From contig NZ_PZKF01000030.1 of NCBI RefSeq assembly GCF_003034995.1, positions 1 through 34,823 of the forward strand: 34,823 bases of DNA. Reading direction: 5' to 3'. Each line of letters starts with the position of its first letter. The stretch's first letter is position 1. The notes under the pieces were generated by a model, which saw only the letters and a list, made by a program, of their open reading frames with translations, was not told the DNA's origin and did no database searches. The position numbers and the translations under genes are program-made. Shown piece after piece: positions 19,401 to 26,665 of the stretch. This stretch comes from Phaeovulum veldkampii DSM 11550 (lineage in GTDB: Bacteria > Pseudomonadota > Alphaproteobacteria > Rhodobacterales > Rhodobacteraceae).

Positions 19401-20112
19401 CATCGTCGGCGGCCACAAGGTCTATCTGCGCACCGGCGAATATGCCGACGGTCAGTTGGGCGAAATCTTCATCGACATGCACAAGGAAGGCGCGGGCTTC
19501 CGGGCGATGATGAACAACTTTGCCATCGCGGTGTCGGTCGGGCTGCAATACGGTGTGCCGCTGGAGGAATTCGTGGATGCCTTCACCTTCACCAAGTTTG
19601 AACCCGCGGGCATGGTGCAGGGCAACGACAGCATCAAGAATGCCACGTCGATTCTCGACTATGTGTTCCGCGAACTGGCGGTGTCGTATCTCGACCGCAC
19701 CGATCTGGCCCATGTGAAACCGCAAGGCGCAAGCTTTGACGATCTGGGCGGCGGCGAGGGCGAAGGCCGCCCCAATATCGCACCGCCGTCGGAACGGGCG
19801 TCGAAATCGCTGGAAGTGCTGCGCCAGATCAGTTCGACCGGCTACCTGCGCAAACGGCTGCCGCAGGAACTGGTGGTGTTGCAGGGCGGCATGGCCACGG
19901 CGCTGGCGGGCGATACGGGCGCGATGATGCTGGAAACGACGATCGGCGCCACCGCGCTGGCCACCGGCGTTGTCAGCATGGACGCGCGCACCAAGGCCAG
20001 GATGCAGGGCTATGAGGGCGAGGCCTGCGGCGAATGCGGCAACTACACGCTGGTTCGTAACGGCACCTGCATGAAGTGCAACACCTGCGGCGCAACGAGC
20101 GGGTGCAGCTGA
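16462..20112 (+). CDS. nrdJ: Vitamin B12-dependent (class II) ribonucleotide reductase
   Basis: NrdJ reduces ribonucleotides to deoxyribonucleotides using adenosylcobalamin to generate the thiyl radical, with or without oxygen. The 1216-residue product is the long form of the family. Seen in order: [14 protein letters not shown]; the first redox Cys region [36 protein letters not shown]; the radical finger-loop [20 protein letters not shown]; and [20 protein letters not shown]. The C-terminus is a zinc-ribbon-like domain with CGECG...CMKCNTCG. I used the ATG at 16462 ([18 protein letters not shown]). The frame is open 45 codons further up, but that stretch is the promoter and leader with the NrdR-like box. 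Regulation by NrdR is inferred from that box. Confidence 0.97.
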   Translation: MKIERKFTREETGAYGEIAFTTMVSEIRNPDGTIVFRNDRVEVPAGWSQVASDVLAQKYFRKAGVPARLKRVKEKGVPEFLWRSIPDDAALATLPAAERFGGETSAQQVFDRMVGAWAYWGWKGGYFTTEADARAYYDDMRYMLAAQMAAPNSPQWFNTGLHWAYGIDGPSQGHFYVDYKTGQLVKSDSAYEHPQPHACFIQSVSDDLVNEGGIMDLWVREARLFKYGSGTGTNFSSLRGEGEKLSGGGKSSGLMGFLKIGDRAAGAIKSGGTTRRAAKMVICDMDHPDIEQFINWKVIEEQKVASLVAGSKAHEARLNEIFAAIGQWDGAEADATDPARNPALKAAIRAAKKAMIPETYINRVLQYARQGYSSIEFPTYDTDWDSEAYVSVSGQNSNNSVRVTDAFLQAVRDDADWALIRRTDGKVSKTVKARELWDQVGHAAWACADPGIQFHDTVNAWHTCPEDGAIRGSNPCSEYMFLDDTACNLASMNLLTFYTGGKFDAEGYIHATRLWTVTLEISVLMAQFPSREIAQRSYDFRTLGLGYANIGGLLMTMGLGYDSDEGRAMGSALSAIMTGVAYATSAEMAGELGAFPGYARNAAHMLRVIRNHRTAAYGRATGYEDVNVAPVPLDQVNCPDETLVSLAKSAWDEALSLGEKHGFRNAQVSVLAPTGTIGLVMDCDTTGIEPDFALVKFKKLAGGGYFKIINRSVPAALESLGYGSAQIEEIVAYAVGHGSLGNCAGINHAALIGHGFGPREIEKIEAALPAAFDIRFVFNQWTLGEEFCTGTLGIPAEKLNDPGFDLLRHLGFTRAQIDAANDHVCGTMTLEGAPFLKPEHYHVFDCANACGKRGKRYLSVEAHIRMMAAAQSFISGAISKTINMANSATIADVLAAYELSWSLGIKANALYRDGSKLSQPLASALVEDDEEAEEILTSGSQQEKAAVLAEKIIEKVIVKEIVRSHREKLPERRKGYTQKAIVGGHKVYLRTGEYADGQLGEIFIDMHKEGAGFRAMMNNFAIAVSVGLQYGVPLEEFVDAFTFTKFEPAGMVQGNDSIKNATSILDYVFRELAVSYLDRTDLAHVKPQGASFDDLGGGEGEGRPNIAPPSERASKSLEVLRQISSTGYLRKRLPQELVVLQGGMATALAGDTGAMMLETTIGATALATGVVSMDARTKARMQGYEGEACGECGNYTLVRNGTCMKCNTCGATSGCS

Positions 20113-20125
20113 GTGTCGCTCCGGC

Positions 20126-20181
20126 GAAAGTTCCTCCCAAATGGGGCAAGTTTGTCCCGGATTCGGCCGAAAGTCTGTCCC
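20126..20181 (+). repeat. Three direct repeats after nrdJ, possible insertion-sequence end
   Basis: Thirteen-base repeats follow the nrdJ stop: GAAAGTTCCTCCC (20126-20138), GCAAGTTTGTCCC (20146-20158) and GAAAGTCTGTCCC (20169-20181), spaced 20 and 23 bp. Several spaced copies of such a motif are a feature of the ends of IS21-type elements. TGTCGCTCC at 20114, two bases after the stop, could be the tip. No transposase gene is in the window, so this would be a relic. Confidence 0.45.
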
Positions 20182-20203
20182 ACAGGCCCCCACGGGGGCC
20201 TGT
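20182..20203 (+). terminator. Hairpin downstream of nrdJ
   Basis: ACAGGCCCC-CACG-GGGGCCTGT is a perfect 9-bp stem, about 70 bases after the nrdJ stop and directly after the repeat cluster. It is followed by TACATGAAAAA. It could terminate nrdJ transcription. Confidence 0.6.
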
Positions 20204-20282
20204 TACATGAAAAAGAGCACGCCAAGGTGCCGGATGCTGGGTCGCGCCATAAGGCATGCTCCGAATTTGGAAGAGACCTGTG

Positions 20283-20534
20283 ATGGACTTGATCATCGGC
20301 ACCCGCCACATCACCCCGGACGCCATCATCCGCACGGTGACGGGCGTCGAGGCCGTCCTGCACGGTGATGCTCTGCGGTCTCTCCTGGACGCCGCCTTCC
20401 ACGGCGCTGGCACGATCGAGATCCTCGGCGGCGATCTTGACCGCCGCCGGATGGAAGTCACCGGGATCGAGATGCGGGGTTGCGAAACGCGGGTGACGTT
20501 GGCCGCAACAGGGGCAGGGCAGCGGCTTGTATGA
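20283..20534 (+). CDS. Small hypothetical protein (orphan)
   Basis: The product has 83 residues beginning MDLIIGTRHITPDAIIRTVT, with GTIEILGGDLDRRRMEVTGI in the middle and a single Cys. I do not recognise it. Third codon positions are mostly G/C and a GGAAGAG ribosome site lies eight bases upstream, so it is probably translated. Codons such as GCT, CTC and TCT are used more than in neighbouring genes. It lies between the insertion-sequence-like repeats and the MITE-like element, and may have arrived with them. A longer start at 20256 is possible but lacks a good ribosome site. Confidence 0.45.
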   Translation: MDLIIGTRHITPDAIIRTVTGVEAVLHGDALRSLLDAAFHGAGTIEILGGDLDRRRMEVTGIEMRGCETRVTLAATGAGQRLV

Positions 20535-20593
20535 AGGGTTTTCCTCGGGATGGCTCTTGCAGTTGGTGGTATATCATCGACGCACCTGGCCCG

Positions 20594-20750
20594 AGGCTGT
20601 GTGAAAACTCTGATCTCCCGAATTCGCAAAGAACGGTTTCCTAGGTGGCCCGCCTGTGCCGGCCCCGCGTCGGAACGAAACTTCACAGGCCGCCTGCCGG
20701 AGAACATCATTCCGGAGCCAGCCATGTTTGATCGAGTTTCCACACAGCCT
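20594..20750. mobile_element. MITE-like element / insertion-sequence remnant with 17-bp inverted repeats
   Basis: AGGCTGTGTGAAAACTC (20594-20610) and GAGTTTCCACACAGCCT (20734-20750) are inverted repeats with one mismatch that enclose about 120 bp. Ends of the GGCTGTGTGAAAAC type are familiar from transposase-encoding insertion sequences. The inside has only short open frames on both strands, so this is a non-autonomous copy or a deletion relic. No clear target duplication is visible. The rest of 20535-20840 holds no gene I can support. Confidence 0.6.
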
Positions 20751-20840
20751 AGGGCCTTGCCGCCCGCGACTGGCAGGGCCGGATAACGGGATCACCGGCG
20801 GCACCTGATCGACGCGTCGCCGGTTCGCCCGCAGGCTGCG

Positions 20841-22106
20841 TCAGGCCCGGATCGTTCCGTCGCCCGTGACCAGATATTTGAACGAGGTCAGTTGCTCGGC
20901 CCCGACCGGGCCGCGGGCGTGCAGCTTGCCGGTGGCGATGCCGATTTCGGCGCCCATGCCGAATTCGCCACCATCGGCGAACTGGGTCGAGGCGTTGCGC
21001 ATCAGGATCGCCGAATCGAGCCGCGCAAAGAACCGGTCTGCCACGGCGTCATCCTCGGTCAGGATCGATTCGGTGTGGCTGGAGCCATAGCGGCGGATAT
21101 GCGCGATCGCACCATCGACGCCATCGACCAGTTTCGCGGCGATGATCATGTCGAGAAACTCGCGCCCGAAATCCTCGGGGCTGGCCTCGACGGTGCCGGG
21201 GATCGCGGACAGCTCATCTGCGGCCCGCACCTCGACGCCTGCGGCCAGCAGATCGGTGATCAGCACCGCCCCGTGCCGGGCATAAAAGGCCCGGTCGATC
21301 AGCAGGCATTCGGCCGCGCCGCAGATGCCCGTGCGTCGCGTCTTGGCGTTCAGCACAACGCGGCGAGCCTTGTCCAGATCGGCGGCGCCATCGACATAGA
21401 CGTGGCAGATGCCCTCCAGATGCGCAAAGACAGGCACCCGCGCCTCGGCCTGCACAAGGCCCACCAGCCCCTTGCCACCACGCGGCACGATCACGTCGAT
21501 ATGCGCCACCGCGCGCAGCATCGCGGCCACCGCTTCGCGGTCGCGCGTGGGCACAAGCTGGATCGCGGTTTCCGGCAGGCCCGCGCCGCGCAGCCCCTCG
21601 ATCATGCAGCCGTGAATGGCCGCCGAGGAATGGAAGGATTCCGATCCGCCCCGCAAGATCACCGCATTGCCGGATTTGAGGCACAGCGCGCCCGCATCGG
21701 CGGTGACATTGGGGCGCGATTCGTAGATTACCCCGATCACCCCCAGCGGCGTGCGCACGCGGCGGATATGCAGCCCCGATGGCATGTCCCATTCGGCCAG
21801 CACCGCGCCCAGCGGGTCGGGCTGCGCGGCCACCGCCCGCAACCCGGCCACGATCCCCGCAATCCGCGCCTCGTCCAGCATCAGCCGGTCCATCATCGCC
21901 GGGCTCAGGCCCTTGTCGCGGCCATAGGCCAGATCGCGGGCATTGGCCGACATGATCGCGCCGCGCTTCATCTCGACCACGTCGGCGGCCAGTTCCAGCG
22001 CGCGGGCGCGCTGGCTGGCCGGGGCAAAGGCCAGATCTGTGGCGGCGGCGCGCGCGGCGCGGCCCATCTCGTCGATCAGCGCGGCAATGTCTTGCGTGTC
22101 GGTCAT
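20841..22106 (-). CDS. proA: Gamma-glutamyl phosphate reductase
   Basis: ProA reduces L-glutamate 5-phosphate to glutamate semialdehyde with NADPH in proline synthesis. The 421-residue product is full length and of aldehyde-dehydrogenase fold. Seen: [58 protein letters not shown], and the catalytic Cys in [19 protein letters not shown]. Glutamate 5-kinase (proB), often next to proA, is not immediately upstream; a small membrane-protein gene lies there instead. The start at 22106 ([19 protein letters not shown]) has GGAGACGAGCC upstream. Confidence 0.96.
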   Translation of the reverse strand: MTDTQDIAALIDEMGRAARAAATDLAFAPASQRARALELAADVVEMKRGAIMSANARDLAYGRDKGLSPAMMDRLMLDEARIAGIVAGLRAVAAQPDPLGAVLAEWDMPSGLHIRRVRTPLGVIGVIYESRPNVTADAGALCLKSGNAVILRGGSESFHSSAAIHGCMIEGLRGAGLPETAIQLVPTRDREAVAAMLRAVAHIDVIVPRGGKGLVGLVQAEARVPVFAHLEGICHVYVDGAADLDKARRVVLNAKTRRTGICGAAECLLIDRAFYARHGAVLITDLLAAGVEVRAADELSAIPGTVEASPEDFGREFLDMIIAAKLVDGVDGAIAHIRRYGSSHTESILTEDDAVADRFFARLDSAILMRNASTQFADGGEFGMGAEIGIATGKLHARGPVGAEQLTSFKYLVTGDGTIRA

Positions 22107-22160
22107 GGCTCGTCTCCGGGTTTGCGCCCTTCTAGCGGCGTCGGGGGGCGGGCGGCAAGC

Positions 22161-22391
22161 CTAGGCGCGGCGGCCGCGCGCCGCCTCGATCAGCTTGGCG
22201 ATCAGCAAGACCCATGGCAAGCCGTGCAACGCCAGATCGAACATGTCGAGCGGCCGCACCAGTGTGCCGGCTGCCAGCATCTTGAGCTTTTCCCACAGAT
22301 GCGGCTCGGGCACGAAGGGCGACAGCCCCAGCGTCAGCGCGATGATGACCGCTTGGCCAAGCGCGATACTGTCCCACAGACGGCGCAGCAT
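22161..22391 (-). CDS. Small two-helix membrane protein
   Basis: The product has 76 residues starting MLRRLWDSIALGQAVIIALT. There is one hydrophobic helix near residues 10-28 and a second around LHGLPWVLLIAKLIEAARG at the C-terminus, with a conserved-looking middle PHLWEKLKMLAAGTLVRP. As I recall, homologues are often labelled RND transporter in databases, but the protein is far too small to be one and the label tells nothing about function. I chose the ATG at 22391 because CGAGGGATCACATC gives a ribosome site. It lies upstream of proA on the same strand, about 55 bp away, and may be co-transcribed. Confidence 0.7.
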   Translation of the reverse strand: MLRRLWDSIALGQAVIIALTLGLSPFVPEPHLWEKLKMLAAGTLVRPLDMFDLALHGLPWVLLIAKLIEAARGRRA

Positions 22392-22560
22392 GATGTGATC
22401 CCTCGGATGGAAAGAGGGCAGACGCTGCCCGGCTGACCGGCGACATAGCGGGTTTCGGGAGAGCCGTCCACCGCCCGGCACGGCGGGCTTTGCCGCACTG
22501 CCGCGCGCCCCTCTGCGGGCCGTTGCCCCAAAGGGGAAAGGGCCAAGGGGCGTTCGACAA

Positions 22561-23265
22561 TCACCGGTGCCGCCAGACTTTCACAGCCGAAATCACCAGA
22601 ATGACAGCCAGGCCGGGGATCAACACAGCCGTCGGGATAATGCCAAGAAGCAGCCCGCCTGTGAGGGTTCCGACGATTGATCCGGCAGCCATGACCATCA
22701 AGAACTGCTTGTTTCGCCCCAGAACCGCAAAGCTTTGATCCCGGCTGTATCGGGCAAAGCCGGCAACCCCCATCAGCGAGGCCACGACCCCGATCCCGAA
22801 ACCGGCGACGACCCCGGCCGCCATCTGCGCCGCACCGCTCAGCATCTGACGGGATGCAGAGGCATCATGCTCAAAGATCAGAACCGCCGCGATCATCACC
22901 AGCAAGGCTGCAATCAGTTTGTAAAGCGTTTCCGATTTCAGGCGCGTGGCCCAGCCCGCCCCGAACCACGCCCCGGCCAGACTTCCGGCCAGCAGATTGA
23001 CCACGACAGGCCAATGCGCAGCGATATCCCCGAAGGGCACGGTCCCCGCGCGAAACGGCAAGGCGGTCGCCACGACGACCAGACTCATGGCTTTGTTCAG
23101 GATCACGGCCTCCAGCGCGGCAAACCGGAACAGACCGATCAGAAGCGGCAGCCTGAACTCGGCCCCGCCAAGGCCGATCAGGCCACCAAGAGTGCCGATG
23201 ACAGCGCCACCGCCAAAAGCGGCAGGCAGGCTGCGGCCGGTCGATGCGTTGTCTGTCGTAGGCAT
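22561..23265 (-). CDS. TauE/SafE-family permease, probably internally shortened
   Basis: This is a multi-pass membrane protein of the sulfite exporter/TauE-SafE family, 234 residues from the ATG at 23265. The first half shows the glycine-rich GGAVIGTLGGLIGLGGAEFR and NKAMSLVVVATALPF; the end shows ILVISAVKVWRHR. In relatives I remember, the second repeat reads G(V/L)xGGxLLIPTL... and then some 35-40 residues before FARYSRD. Here MGVAG runs straight into FARYSRDQSFAVLG, so about one helix appears to be missing in frame (around 22757-22770). The frame is open back to GTG 23340, which is less likely. The base composition is visibly richer in A/T than its neighbours and it abuts duplicated tRNA-Asp genes, which fits transfer. 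Substrate unknown. Confidence 0.75.
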   Translation of the reverse strand: MPTTDNASTGRSLPAAFGGGAVIGTLGGLIGLGGAEFRLPLLIGLFRFAALEAVILNKAMSLVVVATALPFRAGTVPFGDIAAHWPVVVNLLAGSLAGAWFGAGWATRLKSETLYKLIAALLVMIAAVLIFEHDASASRQMLSGAAQMAAGVVAGFGIGVVASLMGVAGFARYSRDQSFAVLGRNKQFLMVMAAGSIVGTLTGGLLLGIIPTAVLIPGLAVILVISAVKVWRHR

Positions 23266-23370
23266 TTCCCTGAGTATCGCGGCATGGTTGGACGATGCAA
23301 GGCGGGCGGGCAGGACCGCAAGATGCCCTTGGGCGGACACGTTACAAGCTGATGTGTATCTTGATAAAAA

Positions 23371-23447
23371 TGGCGCGGTTGACGGGGCTCGAACCCGCGA
23401 CCCCCGGCGTGACAGGCCGGTACTCTAACCGACTGAGCTACAACCGC
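23371..23447 (-). tRNA. tRNA-Asp (GUC), copy 1
   Basis: The 77-base cloverleaf on the minus strand has acceptor GCGGTTG/CAACCGC, D-arm GCTC-AGTCGGTTA-GAGT, anticodon loop CTGTCAC (anticodon GTC) and T-arm GCGGG-TTCGAGC-CCCGT. The discriminator is G and the CCA end is encoded. An A/T-rich stretch with a T-run on the transcribed strand follows the CCA, consistent with a terminator-like end. Confidence 0.97.
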
Positions 23448-23488
23448 GCATGGTCTGCACAAGGCAGCGTTCGGGCGATCCGGAAAAG

Positions 23489-23565
23489 TGGCGCGGTTGA
23501 CGGGGCTCGAACCCGCGACCCCCGGCGTGACAGGCCGGTACTCTAACCGACTGAGCTACAACCGC
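23489..23565 (-). tRNA. tRNA-Asp (GUC), copy 2
   Basis: This sequence is identical to copy 1, 41 bp upstream of it in the direction of transcription, and also has an encoded CCA. Both copies probably come from one transcript started at the promoter 23602-23630. Confidence 0.97.
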
Positions 23566-23601
23566 GCGCTTCGCCCGGATCGCCGCCCGAACGTGGAGAG
23601 G

Positions 23602-23630
23602 GTATTACGCAGCCCCGCAGGCGGCGTCAA
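23602..23630 (-). promoter_or_regulatory. Sigma-70 promoter of the tRNA-Asp pair
   Basis: On the minus strand TTGACG (23625-23630) and TAATAC (23602-23607) are separated by exactly 17 bp, a near-consensus promoter. The predicted start near 23595 is about 30 bases before the 5' end of tRNA copy 2. Confidence 0.8.
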
Positions 23631-23650
23631 GCACAATGGGCGGCAATTTT

Positions 23651-24589
23651 TCACCGCTCGGGCGCAGGGATGAATTCGACGTCATCCCCCGGCGGCAGAC
23701 GAAAGCGGCCATGCGCCCAGTCACCCGCGCGCCATGCCTCTTTGGCGGCTGCGATCCGGTCCTTTGACGAGGCGACAAAGTTCCACCAGATATAACGTGG
23801 CCCCTCCAGCGTGGCGCCGCCCAGCACGATCAGCCGCGCCCCCTGCGCCCCGGCGCGAACAGACACCCGGTCGCCGGGGCGGAAGATCAGCATCCGCCCG
23901 GCCTCGAACCCCTGCCCCGCCACTGTAACCGATCCGGTCAGCACATAAACGCCGCGGTCTTCGTGGTTGTCGGGCAAGGGCAGACCCGCGCCGGGGGCAA
24001 GCGTCGCATCGGCATAAAACATCTCGGACGGCAGCGGCAGCGGCGCGTTCGCGCCCCAAGCCTCGCCCAGAACCAGCCGCACCTGCTTGCCCTCGGCCTC
24101 CAGCACCGGCAGCGCCGCGGCTTCGACATGGGCAAAGGCGGCGGGGTCATCCTCGGCGCCCTTGGGCAGCGCGACCCAGGTCTGGATGCCGAACAGACTG
24201 TGACCCGTGGCGCGTTCCGGCCCGTCGGAGCGTTCCGAATGGGTGATGCCGTCGCCCGCCAGCATCCAGTTCACCGCGCCGGGGGTGATCCAGCGGTCGG
24301 TGCCCAGCGAATCGCGGTGATGCAGGCGGCCCTTCAGCAGATAGGTGACGGTCGCCAGCCCGATATGAGGATGCGGGCGCACGTCGATGCCCTGCCCGGT
24401 CAGAAACTCGGCCGGGCCCATCTGGTCAAAAAAGATGAACGGCCCCAGCATCTGTCGCGCCGCCGAGGGCAGTGCGCGGCGCACCTCGAACCCGCCCAGA
24501 TCACGGGCGCGCGGCACGATGACGGTTTCGATCGCATCCACCGCATCGCCTTTGGGCAGATCGGGGTCGAGCGCGGGGTTCCAGCTCAA
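23651..24589 (-). CDS. Pirin-family protein (bicupin)
   Basis: The 312-residue product has two cupin domains. The N-terminal pirin domain shows GPFIFFDQMGPAEF, the metal-binding HPHIGLATVTYLLKG with two His, and GDGITHSERSDG with the third His and Glu, so the iron site is intact. The C-terminal domain follows (YADATLAPGAGLPLPDNHED onward). Pirins bind metal and some have quercetinase activity or regulate pyruvate dehydrogenase; the role here is unknown. The start at 24589 (MSWNPALDPDLPKGDAVD) has a GGAGGCC-type ribosome site. It is divergent from the membrane-protein gene at 24744 across about 150 bp with no clear operator. Confidence 0.92.
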   Translation of the reverse strand: MSWNPALDPDLPKGDAVDAIETVIVPRARDLGGFEVRRALPSAARQMLGPFIFFDQMGPAEFLTGQGIDVRPHPHIGLATVTYLLKGRLHHRDSLGTDRWITPGAVNWMLAGDGITHSERSDGPERATGHSLFGIQTWVALPKGAEDDPAAFAHVEAAALPVLEAEGKQVRLVLGEAWGANAPLPLPSEMFYADATLAPGAGLPLPDNHEDRGVYVLTGSVTVAGQGFEAGRMLIFRPGDRVSVRAGAQGARLIVLGGATLEGPRYIWWNFVASSKDRIAAAKEAWRAGDWAHGRFRLPPGDDVEFIPAPER

Positions 24590-24743
24590 GACGGCCTCCT
24601 GTCAGTATCTGACCTTGAATATAGCCTGGCGGGCGGCGTCTGAGACCTGTGACCGGGGCGCAGGGCCTGTGCGCGGGCGCACCGCACTGGCAGCGGCAAC
24701 GCCGCGTGCTAGATGCACGGGAACTTTCGCAGACAGAGGCGCC

Positions 24744-25418
24744 ATGTTCATCGTCACCCCCGAAACCGTCTGGAACCCCGGCGCGCTGGAAACGCGCTAT
24801 CTGCCGCGGCAGTTCTTTGAACGGGTCACGCTGTTCGGGCGCCGCGGGCTGACGCCGGGGCTGGCCGCGCGGATGGTGTTCGAGATCGGCTTTCTGCGGT
24901 ATCTCGGCGCGCTGATGCCTTTCGTCTTTGCCATGCTGGTCTGGACCGAACATGCCGTGGCCATCGCGCAGGCGCCGCTGTTGATGTTTCCGGTGGTCTA
25001 TTTCGTGGAAACGTCAGTGCTGCGGATGACCCCCGAGGCCCGAGCGCGCCTGATCGCCCCCGCCGAGGCCGAGCGCGGGCTGGATCTGTTGCGCGTTCGG
25101 GCGGTGGCGATCCTGACCCGGATCGCGGCGGGGCGTGGCATGTCGACGGGGCGACTGCATCTGGTCGTGGAACAATCCGACATCGCGCGGGTGGCGCCGC
25201 TGACCTATGTGTCGGTCCAGTCCGAAGACGGCCCCGAGGTGCTGGCGCTGACGCCCGAGGAAACCGCGTTGATCCGCGACACGCTGTTTCAACCGCCGCT
25301 GGACGAGCGGACGCTGCACCGCATCAATCTGGCGCAGGGCGACTATCTGCGCGACATCGCGCTGGAGGCGCGCAGCGTTTCGGCCCATGCGCGGCTTGCG
25401 GCGATGATGAACGCCTAA
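24744..25418 (+). CDS. Hypothetical membrane protein
   Basis: The product has 224 residues starting MFIVTPETVWNPGALETRYL. Two adjacent hydrophobic helices lie around FLRYLGALMPFVFAMLVW and APLLMFPVVYFVETSVL (about residues 50-95), followed by a soluble domain of about 125 residues rich in Arg and Leu (LDLLRVRAVAILTRIAAG; LHLVVEQSDIARVAPLTYVS). I do not recognise the family. Codon use is typical for the window. Its stop overlaps by four bases the stop of the convergent VWA gene, leaving no space for a terminator between them. Confidence 0.75.
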   Translation: MFIVTPETVWNPGALETRYLPRQFFERVTLFGRRGLTPGLAARMVFEIGFLRYLGALMPFVFAMLVWTEHAVAIAQAPLLMFPVVYFVETSVLRMTPEARARLIAPAEAERGLDLLRVRAVAILTRIAAGRGMSTGRLHLVVEQSDIARVAPLTYVSVQSEDGPEVLALTPEETALIRDTLFQPPLDERTLHRINLAQGDYLRDIALEARSVSAHARLAAMMNA

Positions 25419-26665
25419 CGCACCAGGCTGAGAACATGGCCAAAGGGCGCGGCCGGGGCCGGGCTGGCATCGAGCACGGCCCAGATCACCGGCAGGCCGC
25501 GCGGGGCGGGGCCAAAGGGGCCATCCAGATCGGTGAGCACGATCACCACCGACGGCCTCAGCGCCACCGCCTGTGCGATGACCGGGCCGAACGCGGTGCC
25601 GCCACCCCGCGGCAGCACCAGCGCCCCGATCTGCGCCGCCGCCGTGGACGGGTCAAGCCGGGTGACAGACTGCACCTCCTCGTCAAACACCATCAGGTGC
25701 ACCTCGGCCCCTGCCCGCCGGGCGATGCCCGTGACCTCGGCCGCAAACAGCGCAAGGCGCACCTCGTCGATCGAACCCGAGGCATCCAGCGCCACCACGA
25801 TGCGCGGCACATCGCGCGACCGCAGGACGCCGGGCTGAAAGGCGGGTGACGGGCCGCCCGCGCGCCGCGCCTCGGCCTCCATCGCCACCCAGGACCGAGC
25901 CGGGCGGCGGTGGCTGAGGCGCGGGGCCTGCGTGACCGCCCGCGTCACCAGGCCGCGCAGCACCACCTCCCACGGGGTCTGCGGGGTGGGAATATCGGCC
26001 AGACGGTGCCCCAGCAGCCCCACACCGCGCCCGGCCATTCGCCCCGTCTCCATCGCGCGGGCCAGATGCTGGCGCCAGTCGGCGGCGGCACGGGCCTCGT
26101 CGGGGGCGGCGCCCGGCTCGGACTGGATGTCCTCGCCGAACTCACGGCTGGCGGCATGGGCCAGGGCGCGATCCGACTCCGACCGCCCCGATCCGCCGCG
26201 GCCCTGCATCAGCCGGATATAAAGCCGGTCCACATCCCATTCCGCCAGCGCCGCAGTGGGCGGCACCTCGATGCCCTGGGTGGCCGCCAGCAGACCGCTG
26301 AGCGTCAGCGCCGGGCGCGGCAGGGCGTGGCCTGCGAACAACAGCGCCTCGTTCACGATGGCATCGGCGGCGATGTTGTAAAGCCGCCGGTCGAACCGGT
26401 CGGCAAAGCGCGCCGCCATCGCCTGCATCCGCTGCGGGTGGCGCAGCGCCACATGCAGGATGTGATGGGCCGCCAGCCCGATCTGCTCGTGCAGCGGCAA
26501 CGTCGCAAAGGCCGGGCCGTAGTAGATGGTGGCGCCCGCAGTTTCCGCCGCAGGCCCGCCGTCGCGGTCGCGGTGATCGCACCACAGCGCCAGCGCCGCT
26601 ATTGCCGGGTCAGCCTCGTTCAGCGCCCGCAGGGCGGTGCCGGCACGGGCGGAATGGCGCGTCAT
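25415..26665 (-). CDS. VWA-like / DUF2201 putative metallopeptidase domain protein
   Basis: The 416-residue product has two regions. The N-terminal DUF2201-like region contains LPLHEQIGLAAHHILHVALR and NIAADAIVNEALLFAGHALP, a zinc-peptidase-like arrangement. The C-terminal von Willebrand A-like domain has a MIDAS motif DASGS in IVVALDASGSIDEVRLALF, the Thr in LPRGGGTAFG and the Asp in IVLTDLDGPFG. The expected HExxH appears here as HHILH, so peptidase activity is doubtful. Its ATG overlaps the stop of the MoxR ATPase gene (ATGA), which implies coupled translation. MoxR/VWA pairs act as chaperones in assembly or metal insertion for partner proteins; the client is not known here. Confidence 0.85.
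   Translation of the reverse strand: MTRHSARAGTALRALNEADPAIAALALWCDHRDRDGGPAAETAGATIYYGPAFATLPLHEQIGLAAHHILHVALRHPQRMQAMAARFADRFDRRLYNIAADAIVNEALLFAGHALPRPALTLSGLLAATQGIEVPPTAALAEWDVDRLYIRLMQGRGGSGRSESDRALAHAASREFGEDIQSEPGAAPDEARAAADWRQHLARAMETGRMAGRGVGLLGHRLADIPTPQTPWEVVLRGLVTRAVTQAPRLSHRRPARSWVAMEAEARRAGGPSPAFQPGVLRSRDVPRIVVALDASGSIDEVRLALFAAEVTGIARRAGAEVHLMVFDEEVQSVTRLDPSTAAAQIGALVLPRGGGTAFGPVIAQAVALRPSVVIVLTDLDGPFGPAPRGLPVIWAVLDASPAPAAPFGHVLSLVR

Noticed and set aside
16285-20193. A minus-strand open frame of 1302 codons opposite nrdJ
   Set aside because: It mirrors the codon pattern of nrdJ, has no recognisable domain, and is His/Arg/Gly rich as expected for the antisense of a GC-rich gene.
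22161-22391. Calling the small protein before proA an RND transporter
   Set aside because: With 76 residues and two helices it cannot be an RND pump. Any such database label would be a transferred misannotation.
22334-22564. Minus-strand frame between the TauE-like gene and the small membrane protein
   Set aside because: It overlaps hairpin-rich intergenic DNA and the start of the small gene in another frame, with no conserved-looking motif.
23295-23673. Two short plus-strand frames containing LTGLEPATPGVTGRYSN
   Set aside because: These are translations of the antisense of the two tRNA-Asp genes, a well-known false protein call.
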